Shown piece after piece: positions 28,211 through 35,841 of a stretch of DNA of 64,000 nt; position 1 is the stretch's first letter, and each line of letters begins with the position of its first letter. This DNA is from Candidatus Poribacteria bacterium. GTDB taxonomy: Bacteria; Poribacteria; WGA-4E; PCPOR2b. The notes below the pieces were generated by a model, which worked only from the letters and a program-made list of their open reading frames with translations, ran no database searches and was not told where the DNA came from. The stretch covers positions 1-64,000 of the forward strand of contig JAPPKS010000032.1 of assembly GCA_028819845.1 (NCBI GenBank), written 5' to 3'. The position numbers and the translations under genes are program-made.

Positions 28211-28453
28211 TTGGCGAACGCCCGTTCACGCTTCATAGATGTCCTGAAATTGTTCCAACGCCGCCGCTACTTTGACGACATCTTCGTTGAACGCCTTTGG
28301 CGCAGTGTTAAGTATGAGGAGGTTTACCTCAACGACTATGACTCAATGAACACGGCTCGGCGCCGCTTGAGAGATTATTTCAACTATTACAACCGAGAGC
28401 GGTCACATCAATCGCTCGAATACCGTACACCTTACGAGGTGTATTTTCACTAA
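28211..28453 (+). mobile_element. IS3-family transposase fragment (C-terminus)
   Basis: An 80-codon remnant of an IS3-group (IS150-like) DDE transposase. The string FDDIFVERLWRSVKYEEVYL, followed by NYYNRERSHQSLEYRTPYEV, is the conserved C-terminal end of the rve integrase core, including the Glu of the DDE triad in VKYEEVY. The catalytic Asp residues and the whole N-terminal part are missing, so it cannot work. It lies next to a truncated hsdS, and its insertion may have caused the rearrangement of this restriction-modification locus. Confidence 0.85.
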
Positions 28454-28536
28454 CTTTAGGCGTTGAAAATTGACCAGAATTAGTCGGAAATTATTACTTA
28501 AATCTCGTTAGTTTCTGTCTAAAGGATTGGGGTAGC

Positions 28537-28809
28537 TCAATTAGGAAAAATCACTGTTCCTTGAGTTCGGACATGGATCCCTAATCTTTCGACTTCATCA
28601 TCGTCAAGCGTGATTTCGGCAGTTCGCATGAATTTTTCGTTTCCTTGTTTATTCATGTCGTTAACCTTATAGAACGGAATTTTGCCTTCCGAATTCAAGT
28701 CATTGATCCCTTTGGGTGTTTTTCCGTTTGCGATTAAACCAATACTACCAACCGTCGTCCACACCCACCCGTCGGGAAGATTGAACGGACCGGTATCCGC
28801 TTCGCTCAT
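28537..28809 (-). pseudogene. Truncated type I restriction specificity subunit (hsdS)
   Basis: About 90 codons of the first target-recognition domain of HsdS, the DNA-specificity subunit of type I restriction-modification enzymes. MSEADTGPFNLPDGWVWTTV opens the protein, and GKIPFYKVNDMNKQGNEKF and GTVIFP are typical TRD1 blocks. After VIFPN the frame stops, where a full HsdS runs on for another 300 residues. The start is taken at ATG 28809, since the same position begins the vestige behind fic at 33783. No hsdM or hsdR is seen. The loss is probably linked to the adjacent transposase remnant. Confidence 0.8.
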
Positions 28810-28970
28810 GTTACCTGTTTCCCTCGGGTTCATTGATTTTGTACTTTCCTTGTCCTAGTAGCGCGTGTCTGATCGCCGTAACCGTGTTTCCGCGAAGGTC
28901 TCTAAATTCGTCGCGTGACAGGGATTAATTTGAATGTTCAAGTGGAAACAGGTTGGTGTACTCTCCGGTC

Positions 28971-29822
28971 TCACTGACAGCACTCGGCGCCGTATCTCTC
29001 CAAGCGTTCGTCAATTTGATTCTGCAGTGTGACAGTAGTATGACTGTTTGTCTGGTAATGGGGAGCCGGCAACCCGAGTTGTTCCATCTCTTCACGCATC
29101 CGGCGGGTGCCTTCGCTCAACGCCCGCACGAAAGCTGTTCCCTGCTCGTCCTTCATGATGCGCATCCATTCGACAATTTTCGGGTTACGCAGTACAGAAT
29201 CAAGCGATGTCTCATGGAGACTGAAACTGTCCGGAACCTGTTGCGGAATGCTCCCCGGGCTCCTAACCGCCAAGCTATCCCTATACACCGTACAGCGAAT
29301 CGGGTTCGAGACTCCATAGTCTCTATGAACAACTGCGTTTACGAGTGCCTCATCAATAGCTATGAAGGGGTATTCGGGCTCATCAATGAATCCACCGCTA
29401 TGATTTCGTTTCGAGAAGGCGCGGAAGATTGCGGAATCATTAAAAAAGATCCGAAGATTGCGAATGATGTTCGGAAGGGCGCCGTCGAAGTCTTTATCCA
29501 ATGTAGTCGCTCCGTAGTTCTTCAAGTCTTCAGCGGCTACATCATAGCGCAACAACCGAACAAATGCGCCCCCAAAGCGTCTGCGCGGATTCGAGACGAA
29601 AAACAGATAGCCCGCATTCGTGAAGGCATATTTGCCGTTTTCTTTAATGAGCGCCCCTGCTTGAAATAAAACTTCTTCGGTTGTGTAATCGTATTGTGAA
29701 TCTCTGGTTTCGAGGAAAGCCTTTTTGAATTCCTCAACGACGCCCATGTCGAGCTCACCTGCATCATAAGGACAACAGTAAGACAACTCAAAGTCAACTA
29801 TTATCTCGTTTAAGCTGTTCAC
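28971..29822 (-). CDS. ATPase-domain half of an AlbA/HATPase protein, split by frameshift
   Basis: A 283-residue C-terminal part of a putative DNA-binding/HATPase_c_4 protein, in a frame different from that of the N-terminal part at 29794-30300. Homologues read continuously from LTEQDREQLKRD into IVDFELSYC; here one extra base (or two missing) breaks the frame at about 29800. The domain contains EALVNAVVHRDYGVSN, a GHKL-type ATP-binding motif, with a following PGSIP segment. Such proteins often accompany type I restriction systems and may regulate them. If the split is real in the organism, the gene is inactive or needs reinitiation at the GTG of 29822; an assembly error is equally possible. 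Confidence 0.7.
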   Translation of the reverse strand: MNSLNEIIVDFELSYCCPYDAGELDMGVVEEFKKAFLETRDSQYDYTTEEVLFQAGALIKENGKYAFTNAGYLFFVSNPRRRFGGAFVRLLRYDVAAEDLKNYGATTLDKDFDGALPNIIRNLRIFFNDSAIFRAFSKRNHSGGFIDEPEYPFIAIDEALVNAVVHRDYGVSNPIRCTVYRDSLAVRSPGSIPQQVPDSFSLHETSLDSVLRNPKIVEWMRIMKDEQGTAFVRALSEGTRRMREEMEQLGLPAPHYQTNSHTTVTLQNQIDERLERYGAECCQ

Positions 29823-30300
29823 GATCTTGTTCAGTTAAAGGAAGACATTGTGACCCATCACGCTTTAAAGCCTTTGGAAACGAATCAGTGGTTTCGCATA
29901 TCGCATTTGATACCCAAGGCGTATAAAGCAGGTATATTCTATCGTCATCGCCGTGTGCGTTTTTACAATGTAATTCTTCTGTTATTGTGCTATGGCCTCT
30001 TAATCCTGTCTCTTTTGCTTGAAGAATTCCGTTTAAATTTACTTCCTGAACATGATTCCATCCAATGATTGTTCCATCATCAGCCATTCCGAGGACGAGC
30101 AATCCGCCGTGCCGGTTGGAATTTGCAAACGCTGAAATAGTCTGAATAATCTTGTCTCTGATATTGTCTCTCTGGGATTTAGAGTCAGCCCTGACTTCTT
30201 TCCGCTCGAAAAACTGCCCTTCCAGGTTCCGAGATTGCAGGTAAGTTAGGAATTTTTTCGGCTTTTTGAAAACTTCTTTAGGTGTTGGCATCGCTAACAC
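29794..30300 (-). CDS. AlbA-domain half of the split AlbA/HATPase protein
   Basis: A 168-residue N-terminal part with a Schlafen AlbA_2 domain: EGQFFERKEVR, then IQTISAFANSNRHGGLLVLG and MADDGTIIGWNHV. This domain binds nucleic acid in the family. It ends in TEQDREQLKRDNS and a stop. The next frame, starting at GTG 29822, carries the ATPase half, and the two overlap by 29 bases. It is upstream of the truncated hsdS, so it belonged to the same locus. Confidence 0.7.
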   Translation of the reverse strand: MLAMPTPKEVFKKPKKFLTYLQSRNLEGQFFERKEVRADSKSQRDNIRDKIIQTISAFANSNRHGGLLVLGMADDGTIIGWNHVQEVNLNGILQAKETGLRGHSTITEELHCKNAHGDDDRIYLLYTPWVSNAICETTDSFPKALKRDGSQCLPLTEQDREQLKRDNS

Positions 30301-30626
30301 GTCCCATCAAGCTGGCAAATTCGTCTAACTAGTGCCTCTAGTATTTTTTCAATGAGTGTGAGGTTGATGTTGTGGCTTTCCTCTTTCGCTTGGTGTTTCT
30401 ATGAAGAATTAGAGGGACTGGAGAAGAATGTTAATCTTTAGCTATGCCTTCTAAGCGAAGTAGAAGAAACTGTCTCTAAGGGAGGCAATCGGCACTAGTG
30501 TTCCGTCAATGGTAAATCACGAATTATGTTCCACCATACGAGCACCATTACCTAACCGATTTTCTCTGGTTTTCTCGTCCGTTATGCGCTGTGGGATTTT
30601 ACGCAAATCCGGTTTTGTAGCGGTTA
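30301..30626. other. Intergenic region, no feature recognised
   Basis: About 325 bp with no reading frame of note, no strong hairpin and no repeat shared with other parts of the window. It separates the decayed restriction locus from the sugar isomerase gene. Confidence 0.4.
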
Positions 30627-31433
30627 TCATGAATTGATAAGCGACCGCAAATAGTTGCCCGCTTTTCGCATGGATTCAATCGGATCCGATTCGCCTTCGT
30701 AGATGACGGAGAGGGGACCATTGTAACCTACGGCACGGAGCATGTCAAGAATCCGCGGATAATCCAGCCACTCCTCAATTCCGCTGTCGATGCGATAAAA
30801 CTTAGCGCGGACATACACGGCGTGAGGCGCGGTTTTAGCCATACTATCGTAGCAATGGTAGCCGGGATGAGACGACCCTCGGTGACCGCTGGCGCCGGGC
30901 GATCCGGCATATTGTCCGGTGTCTAAGATATGTGTAAAATAGGGCCGATTTGTCTCCCGAAGGGCGCGGAGTACATCGCCGCCGGTGCGGGTGAGGTTGT
31001 TGTGATTGTGGTTCTGTAAACCGACTAGGATGCCCTTTTCATATCCGTATTCGGCGACTTCTTGGAATCCGGCGATCATCGGCGCCCAAAGCGCTTCTTC
31101 ATCGCCGCACTCGTCAGGGACATACGCACCGAAGACTCGGACGAGCGGGCAACTCATGAAATCCGCGACATCAATCCACTTTTTTATTGCCGCAATCTGC
31201 TCCGGGTGTTCATCGACGGGACGCCCGAAATCGTTGCTAATCCCGATATATCCCAGCGGAAGCCCTAGTTTCATCAACGTCATCTTGAGTTCACGAAGAT
31301 ATCCGAAATCTGTCGATTCAAAAGCGCTTGTATGCAGTTCAATGACATCGAATCCGAGGTCGTAAACAATCCGTGCAAACTCGGCAGCGTTTGTATTCCT
31401 GATGTTCAGAGACATCGTACCTAGTTTTATCAT
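30627..31433 (-). CDS. TIM-barrel sugar isomerase/epimerase-like protein
   Basis: A 268-residue protein of the xylose-isomerase-like TIM-barrel family (AP_endonuc_2 fold). I place the start at ATG 31433 (MIKLGTMSLN) with AGAGGA nine bases upstream; the frame runs up to 31502 without support. Visible family blocks: DVIELHTSAFES, GLQNHNHNNLTRTGG (metal-site His), FTHILDTGQYAG (metal-site Asp), VYVRAKFY and VIYEGESDPIESMRKA with the final metal-binding Glu. Enzymes of this class interconvert or epimerise sugars or inositol derivatives; the substrate cannot be told. A related enzyme lies at 53991. Confidence 0.87.
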   Translation of the reverse strand: MIKLGTMSLNIRNTNAAEFARIVYDLGFDVIELHTSAFESTDFGYLRELKMTLMKLGLPLGYIGISNDFGRPVDEHPEQIAAIKKWIDVADFMSCPLVRVFGAYVPDECGDEEALWAPMIAGFQEVAEYGYEKGILVGLQNHNHNNLTRTGGDVLRALRETNRPYFTHILDTGQYAGSPGASGHRGSSHPGYHCYDSMAKTAPHAVYVRAKFYRIDSGIEEWLDYPRILDMLRAVGYNGPLSVIYEGESDPIESMRKAGNYLRSLINS

Positions 31434-31598
31434 AATAGCAAATCCTCTCGGGTCTCCATCAGAAACCACGTTCCAACAGTATATCGCATCTATATCGGTC
31501 AATCAACCGAATTGGGTGGTGCAGATTTTTCGATGCCTTGACCGGGATATTCCGTCATATAGGTTTGAAAATCGCGAAGACAACGAGGTTCACCATTT

Positions 31599-32156
31599 GT
31601 GGATGAGACATTCATCGAAGTATATGAATCGCATGTTGACGCTATCTACCGGTTTGTTCTTCGGCTACTAGGGAACCCGACAGATGCCGAGGACATGACC
31701 GCCGAGACATTTCTCAGAGCGTATCAGGGTTGGACTGAGTTACTTGATCCGGCGGCGGTGCGATCGTGGCTGTTTCGCATCGCGTACAATGGGTGTATCG
31801 ACCTGTTACGCCAGCGCCAACAACGCCCGGCGATTTCATTCGATTATCCAATTACGCATGAATTGACTCAGTCGTTATCTTTCTCGCTGGATTCGACGGA
31901 ATCGTCGCTCAAACGGTTGATTAACGCTGAAAGCAGGGAGTATTTGCAAGCCGCCTTACTTCAACTACGACCTATCGACCGCACGGTGCTGGTGTTGGGC
32001 GAATTGGAAAATATGCCGAACCGAGAGATTGCAAAGATTGTTCAACGGAGCGAAATCGCTGTTAAATCACTTCGGCAACGCGCACGCAACGCCTTGCGCG
32101 ATGAGGTGTTGCGGCTGCTCAAACAGAGAGAAATATCAATCGAAGACCTGTTCTAA
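31599..32156 (+). CDS. ECF-type RNA polymerase sigma factor
   Basis: A 185-residue sigma-70 factor with only regions 2 and 4. Region 2 (about 10-75) contains YRFVLRLLGNPTDAEDMTAE, followed by TFLRAYQGW, then SWLFRIAYNGCIDLLRQRQQ. Region 4 (about 115-175) contains LQLRPIDRTVLVLGELENMP and IVQRSEIAVKSLRQRARNAL. The start is GTG 31599 with GAGG ten bases before. No membrane anti-sigma gene follows; instead the next gene encodes a DNA polymerase beta-clamp paralogue, 85 bp away. That pairing is unusual and suggests the sigma factor may control it. Confidence 0.92.
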   Translation: MDETFIEVYESHVDAIYRFVLRLLGNPTDAEDMTAETFLRAYQGWTELLDPAAVRSWLFRIAYNGCIDLLRQRQQRPAISFDYPITHELTQSLSFSLDSTESSLKRLINAESREYLQAALLQLRPIDRTVLVLGELENMPNREIAKIVQRSEIAVKSLRQRARNALRDEVLRLLKQREISIEDLF

Positions 32157-32241
32157 TTCCAGACTCAGAAAAACACACCCAAGGAGGAATCAATTGGGAA
32201 GGACATTTCTCAATGCACGCCTTGCGGGTGGGGAGGAACCG

Positions 32242-33363
32242 ATGAAATTCACTTGTGATGTGGCTGCGCTGAAGCGCGCCTTAACCCTTTTGAAACTCGA
32301 CGAACCGGGGACGCACTTGTCGATTACGATTCAAACTGCGCAACTACAGTTTAGATGCTACACCGACGACGGGAATTTCCGTGTAGATTATGCGATTCCA
32401 GCGGAGGTCGAAGCCCATGGTAAGGCAACCGTTCCCCCGGAGGTGCTGTCGCGAATCTGTGATCACGCGGTTGGTGAAAGGCTGCGTTTCAGTCACCACA
32501 AATGGCATGGGTGTTTGGAAGTTGATGGCAATCAACATCGGCATGCCGTGCGTACACATACGGGGAAACGGCAGAAACCCGAACTTGAAGCGCTTTCAGA
32601 CGCGCCCGACTATGAAGTGCAAGCAACGCAGTTCGGAGCGGCTCTGAAATCCGTTCTGTTTGCGTCGGTACAGCCATCAGACTCGGACGAGGCAAACCGG
32701 CGTCCCTTCTTTACGGGAGCGCTCTTTCATCAACATGAAGGTGAAGAACGAATCGTGGCAACCGATGGCAGACGGATGGCAGTGATTACCTTACCATCAA
32801 TGAATAAACCAGCCGAAGCGGAAACCTCTATTCCGATGCGGGCAATGCCTTATGCCGCTTGCATGAAGATGATTGATTTGATAGAATCCTTGAATCCAAA
32901 CATCTGCCGCCTCCGCTTTACCGAAAACGCCGTGGGTTTTGAGGCTGAGGGGGTTTCGTTAAGGTGCCTCTTACCGAAAGGGGATTTCGCGGATTATAAG
33001 TGGGTTCTTGAAAAAGCGAACAGCGCCCGCTTGGAAATCAGGTTGAGTCGTCAAGAGTTGCTGTGGGCACTCAGAGCCATCCGCATAGGTGACGACCATC
33101 CCCACAACCGTACGGAGTTTCGCATTCGTGATGGACAGTTGACTGTTGAAAATAGTACCCGCTGGGGAAATTCGAAAGCTTGTGTGCCGATTCAGTATGA
33201 GGGGCAAGGTACTGCGGCAGGATTCGATGCCAGTTTCATTGAAGACGGGTTAATGCACACCGATGCCGCCGAAGTTATATTCTGGATGCGTCCGGAACCG
33301 ACTGATTCAATGCGCCTTGAATTGGCGCAAAACTTTCAATACGTTGTAATGCCCATGAGATGA
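32242..33363 (+). CDS. Divergent DNA polymerase III beta-clamp (DnaN) paralogue
   Basis: A 373-residue protein of typical beta-clamp length. ATG 32242 follows GGGGAGGAA and gives the usual DnaN opening MKFTCD. The diagnostic blocks are HEGEERIVATDGRRMAVITL in the middle domain and YVVMPMR at the end, the latter nearly identical to the terminal motif of true clamps. The first domain is strongly diverged (CDVAALKRALTLLKLDEPG). It is not in a dnaA-dnaN-recF context but behind an ECF sigma factor, and it overlaps the next small gene by ATGA. It could be a second, specialised clamp, for example for repair polymerases. I cannot tell whether the canonical dnaN exists elsewhere. Confidence 0.83.
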   Translation: MKFTCDVAALKRALTLLKLDEPGTHLSITIQTAQLQFRCYTDDGNFRVDYAIPAEVEAHGKATVPPEVLSRICDHAVGERLRFSHHKWHGCLEVDGNQHRHAVRTHTGKRQKPELEALSDAPDYEVQATQFGAALKSVLFASVQPSDSDEANRRPFFTGALFHQHEGEERIVATDGRRMAVITLPSMNKPAEAETSIPMRAMPYAACMKMIDLIESLNPNICRLRFTENAVGFEAEGVSLRCLLPKGDFADYKWVLEKANSARLEIRLSRQELLWALRAIRIGDDHPHNRTEFRIRDGQLTVENSTRWGNSKACVPIQYEGQGTAAGFDASFIEDGLMHTDAAEVIFWMRPEPTDSMRLELAQNFQYVVMPMR

Positions 33364-33650
33364 TGCAAGCCGAGCTTTCTACTGACAGATTCATAAAATT
33401 GATGCGCGAAGTTTTCGCTCAAGAAACAATCGACCATGAACGCCGCGCCCGAATTTACGCCCGCATCAGAGCTAATCCGCGCATTCAGGGGATGGAACTA
33501 TGGGCGAACGCGGCAACGCCGTTCGACGAACCGTCCGTTGAAGACATCACGGATGAGGCAGAGCAACTATGGCTGTTCCCAGATTATGACCTGCCAGCGC
33601 CTCCAATCGAATCAACCGTGTCTCCGTTGCTTCACGGCTCACAAATCTGA
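33360..33650 (+). CDS. Small unrecognised protein translationally coupled to the clamp paralogue
   Basis: A 96-residue protein whose ATG overlaps the stop of the clamp gene (ATGA), implying coupled translation. It has an N-terminal charged helical part (MREVFAQETIDHERRARIYA) and an acidic Pro-rich C-terminus with DEAEQLWLFPDYDLPAP. The QLWLFP stretch is reminiscent of the short beta-clamp-binding peptides (Q-L-x-L-F) used by clamp partners, so this may be a ligand of the clamp next door. That reading is inference from the motif and the operon only. Confidence 0.7.
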   Translation: MMQAELSTDRFIKLMREVFAQETIDHERRARIYARIRANPRIQGMELWANAATPFDEPSVEDITDEAEQLWLFPDYDLPAPPIESTVSPLLHGSQI

Positions 33651-33700
33651 TTGCAGGCAATACCGGCGCCATCGGATAGATGATGAAATTTCATAATAGA

Positions 33701-33736
33701 AAAAGCCCTGTCGGATTTATTCAGCAGGGCTTTTCT
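33701..33736. terminator. Bidirectional terminator between the clamp operon and fic
   Basis: AAAAGCCCTG (33701-33710) pairs with CAGGGCTTTT (33725-33734), giving a stem of ten base pairs with A and T runs on both sides. It sits between convergent genes and can stop transcription from each. Confidence 0.85.
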
Positions 33737-33738
33737 GC

Positions 33739-33783
33739 TTACGTTTCAGACACCGTACATGAACCCGCATCCGTTTCGCTCAT
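33739..33783 (-). pseudogene. Vestige of an hsdS start behind fic
   Basis: A 14-codon frame (MSETDAGSCTVSET) begins at an ATG that overlaps the stop of fic in ATGA fashion. The surrounding 45 bases match the start of the truncated hsdS at 28809 (MSEADTGPF) and the leader before it. Fic therefore once led a type I specificity gene that was deleted down to its first few codons. Confidence 0.6.
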
Positions 33784-34973
33784 GTTAGGTGTTTCGTTGG
33801 GTTCAACGATTTTGTTCTTTCAGTCATGATAGTATTGAATATTTCATGTGCAACAAACAGACGGTTTCTCTGTCCCCCGGTTATTTCCGTAATCGTGCCT
33901 TTCTCAATCAGGTAATCCACTCCTCGCTGAACGGTGGGAAACGGTATCTCCCAAGCCTTTGATAGTTCTGAAATTGAGATAATTGGATTAGCAAAAAGAT
34001 GGTCAATCAAGCGGGTTACAGCCATCGGCACCCTTCGACCGGTTGCAACTACCCTGTATTGTTTCTGTAAGTCAAGTAGTTTTTGAATCGTTGCAAGGGA
34101 GTCTTCTGACTGTTGACGAACCCCGTTCAAGAAAAATGTAAGCCAGGCTTTCCAATCCCCTTTTTGGCTTACATTCAGCAATAATTCATAATACTCATTT
34201 CTATGCTGCTCAAAAAAGTCGGAAAGATAAAGAAGGGGCTGTGATAGCAACTTCTTCTCCAATAACATAAATGCGATAAGAAGCCTGCCAATTCTTCCGT
34301 TGCCATCAACAAACGGGTGAATCGCCTCAAACTGATAATGGACCAGAGCGCATTGAATCAATGCCGGTTCCTTTGCTTCGGAATGGATATATTTTTCTAG
34401 GTCTGAAAAACATTCTTTCATCTCTGGGACCGGCGGCGGAACATAAGTGGCATCAATCAACGTGCACCCGGGGCTACCAATCCAGTTTTGGCTTGTCCGC
34501 ATTTCCCCCGGTGTGGCATATTCGCCCCGTACCCCCTTCATTAGGATTCCGTGTATTTCACAGATTAGACGGGAGCTAATCGGCAACTCTTGCAATCGAT
34601 TGATTCCATGCTCCATTGCTCTCACATAGTTTATTACCTCCTTAACGTCAGACACGGGGGACGGTTCGGTTTCATTCGCCTCAAACAGAAAGAGGTCGTC
34701 CAAGCCGGATTGGGTGTTTTCGATTCTTGAACTGGTTACGGCTTCGCGCCGAATAAGCAGTGGTCTAATTAACTGATGTACATAAGGGAGCAGTTCCCCC
34801 GCGTCGGATAACGCTTCAAGCTTGCTGCCTGCCTTGGATAGCAGATTAACCAACTCCCAATCCACTTCAATTTTGGGTGGGAGTGGATTCGGCACATAAG
34901 CCCAATACTCAGGTTCGCGTATCGTGCGCATACATCTACCAGCGGTTGAATTTGTGAAGTCATCTGGACGCAT
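33780..34973 (-). CDS. Fic-domain protein with N-terminal inhibitory helix and winged-helix tail
   Basis: A 397-residue Fic protein that most likely transfers AMP to a target hydroxyl. The active site is canonical: HPFVDGNGRIGRL (about residue 218). The motif TSSRIENT at about 79-86 fits the (S/T)xxxE(G/N) inhibitory helix placed N-terminal to the Fic core (class II), so activity should be self-restrained. The C-terminal 90 residues (ISELSKAWEIPFPTVQRGVD, then LIEKGTITE) form a winged helix for DNA binding. Two long palindromes lie just upstream of the start, consistent with self-repression. The gene ends in overlap with an hsdS vestige. Fic proteins of this type often sit in restriction loci; the target is unknown. 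Confidence 0.93.
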   Translation of the reverse strand: MRPDDFTNSTAGRCMRTIREPEYWAYVPNPLPPKIEVDWELVNLLSKAGSKLEALSDAGELLPYVHQLIRPLLIRREAVTSSRIENTQSGLDDLFLFEANETEPSPVSDVKEVINYVRAMEHGINRLQELPISSRLICEIHGILMKGVRGEYATPGEMRTSQNWIGSPGCTLIDATYVPPPVPEMKECFSDLEKYIHSEAKEPALIQCALVHYQFEAIHPFVDGNGRIGRLLIAFMLLEKKLLSQPLLYLSDFFEQHRNEYYELLLNVSQKGDWKAWLTFFLNGVRQQSEDSLATIQKLLDLQKQYRVVATGRRVPMAVTRLIDHLFANPIISISELSKAWEIPFPTVQRGVDYLIEKGTITEITGGQRNRLFVAHEIFNTIMTERTKSLNPTKHLT

Positions 34974-34988
34974 TGTTTTATCACTTTA

Positions 34989-35067
34989 CGTTAATAAGAT
35001 GCATTGCAATTAACGAGTTGTCAAGTTATTTTCATGTTCGCGTTAATAATATGCAATGTTATTAACG
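34989..35067. promoter_or_regulatory. Two palindromic operators and promoter of fic
   Basis: Two 27-bp palindromes lie 52 bp apart (start to start): 34989-35015, with CGTTAAT and ATTAACG ends, and 35041-35067, with CGTTAATAA and TTATTAACG around the nine-base centre TATGCAATG. Both share the ATGCA(A/T)TG centre. On the minus strand TTGACA (35019-35024) lies between them as a -35 box, and the expected -10 region falls inside the proximal palindrome. A protein bound at both sites would block the fic promoter. The winged-helix tail of Fic is the obvious candidate. Confidence 0.75.
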
Positions 35068-35841
35068 TTTTTGAGAGTATATGTTAAAGCATTTGAGCGT
35101 TTCAAAGATGTTATGATGTTATCGAATTGAGCAATCTCACTTACACTTACGCCGCCAACTGCACACACGCCAGCCCTAACCGTCCTTTGAAGTTAGTGGA
35201 ATGATGCCGCGGGCTAGAACAACCAAGGTTTACGGCGATGAAAAAAGTTAAAGTCGCTACCAATAAAAATTGAGCATCGCCGTTAATCCCAAAACTATCT
35301 CCGCCGTTAATCGCTGAGTTGATGTTTCAACGTAACCTAGAACCTCCCCTTACCCCTCCTTGGTAAGGAGGGGGATAAATAAAGAAATTCCTCCGACAGT
35401 GCGGCGTCGCAGTCTTGTGAACACTATAGTAGCTGCAATTAAAATTACACCATTTAGTCCGAAATTGCTCAGTAGATCGTACAGCGTAATCTAGAACCTC
35501 CCCTTACCCCTCCTTGGTAAGGAGGGGAATGTAGATTGAGTAAACCGGCTTGGTAAGTAAGAGGACCCCAAATGAGTAAACTGGTTTGGAATAGCTGCCG
35601 CGTTTATCTTACAAAAAACTGTGAATCCGGCTCGGTTTAATTGCGTATTTCTCCGCAAGATTATAGTGGATGTAAGCGAGCGGGAAATGATATAATCTTA
35701 ATCGCGTGCACGCGATTTCCAAAATTTATGGAATAGGCTTGCATGGTGTTCGGACATTCGCCCTATTAATCTTACGTATTGATTTTACTCTTTTGCGGAG
35801 GTTTCAATCAGAAATCGATAGTTCCGATAAGGAGGTTTTCT
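35068..35841. other. Intergenic region with two copies of a 35-bp hairpin repeat
   Basis: About 770 bp between fic and the LamG gene. It contains AGAACCTCCCCTTACCCC twice, at about 35338 and 35492. In each copy CCCCTCCTT and AAGGAGGGG pair around GGT. No reading frame of note was seen, apart from an N-terminal extension of the LamG frame that lacks a ribosome binding site. AAGGAGG near 35829-35835 is the ribosome binding site of the next gene. Confidence 0.6.

Noticed and set aside
28953-29669. 238-codon frame on the plus strand
   Set aside because: Antisense to the ATPase-domain gene with recognisable family motifs; a shadow.
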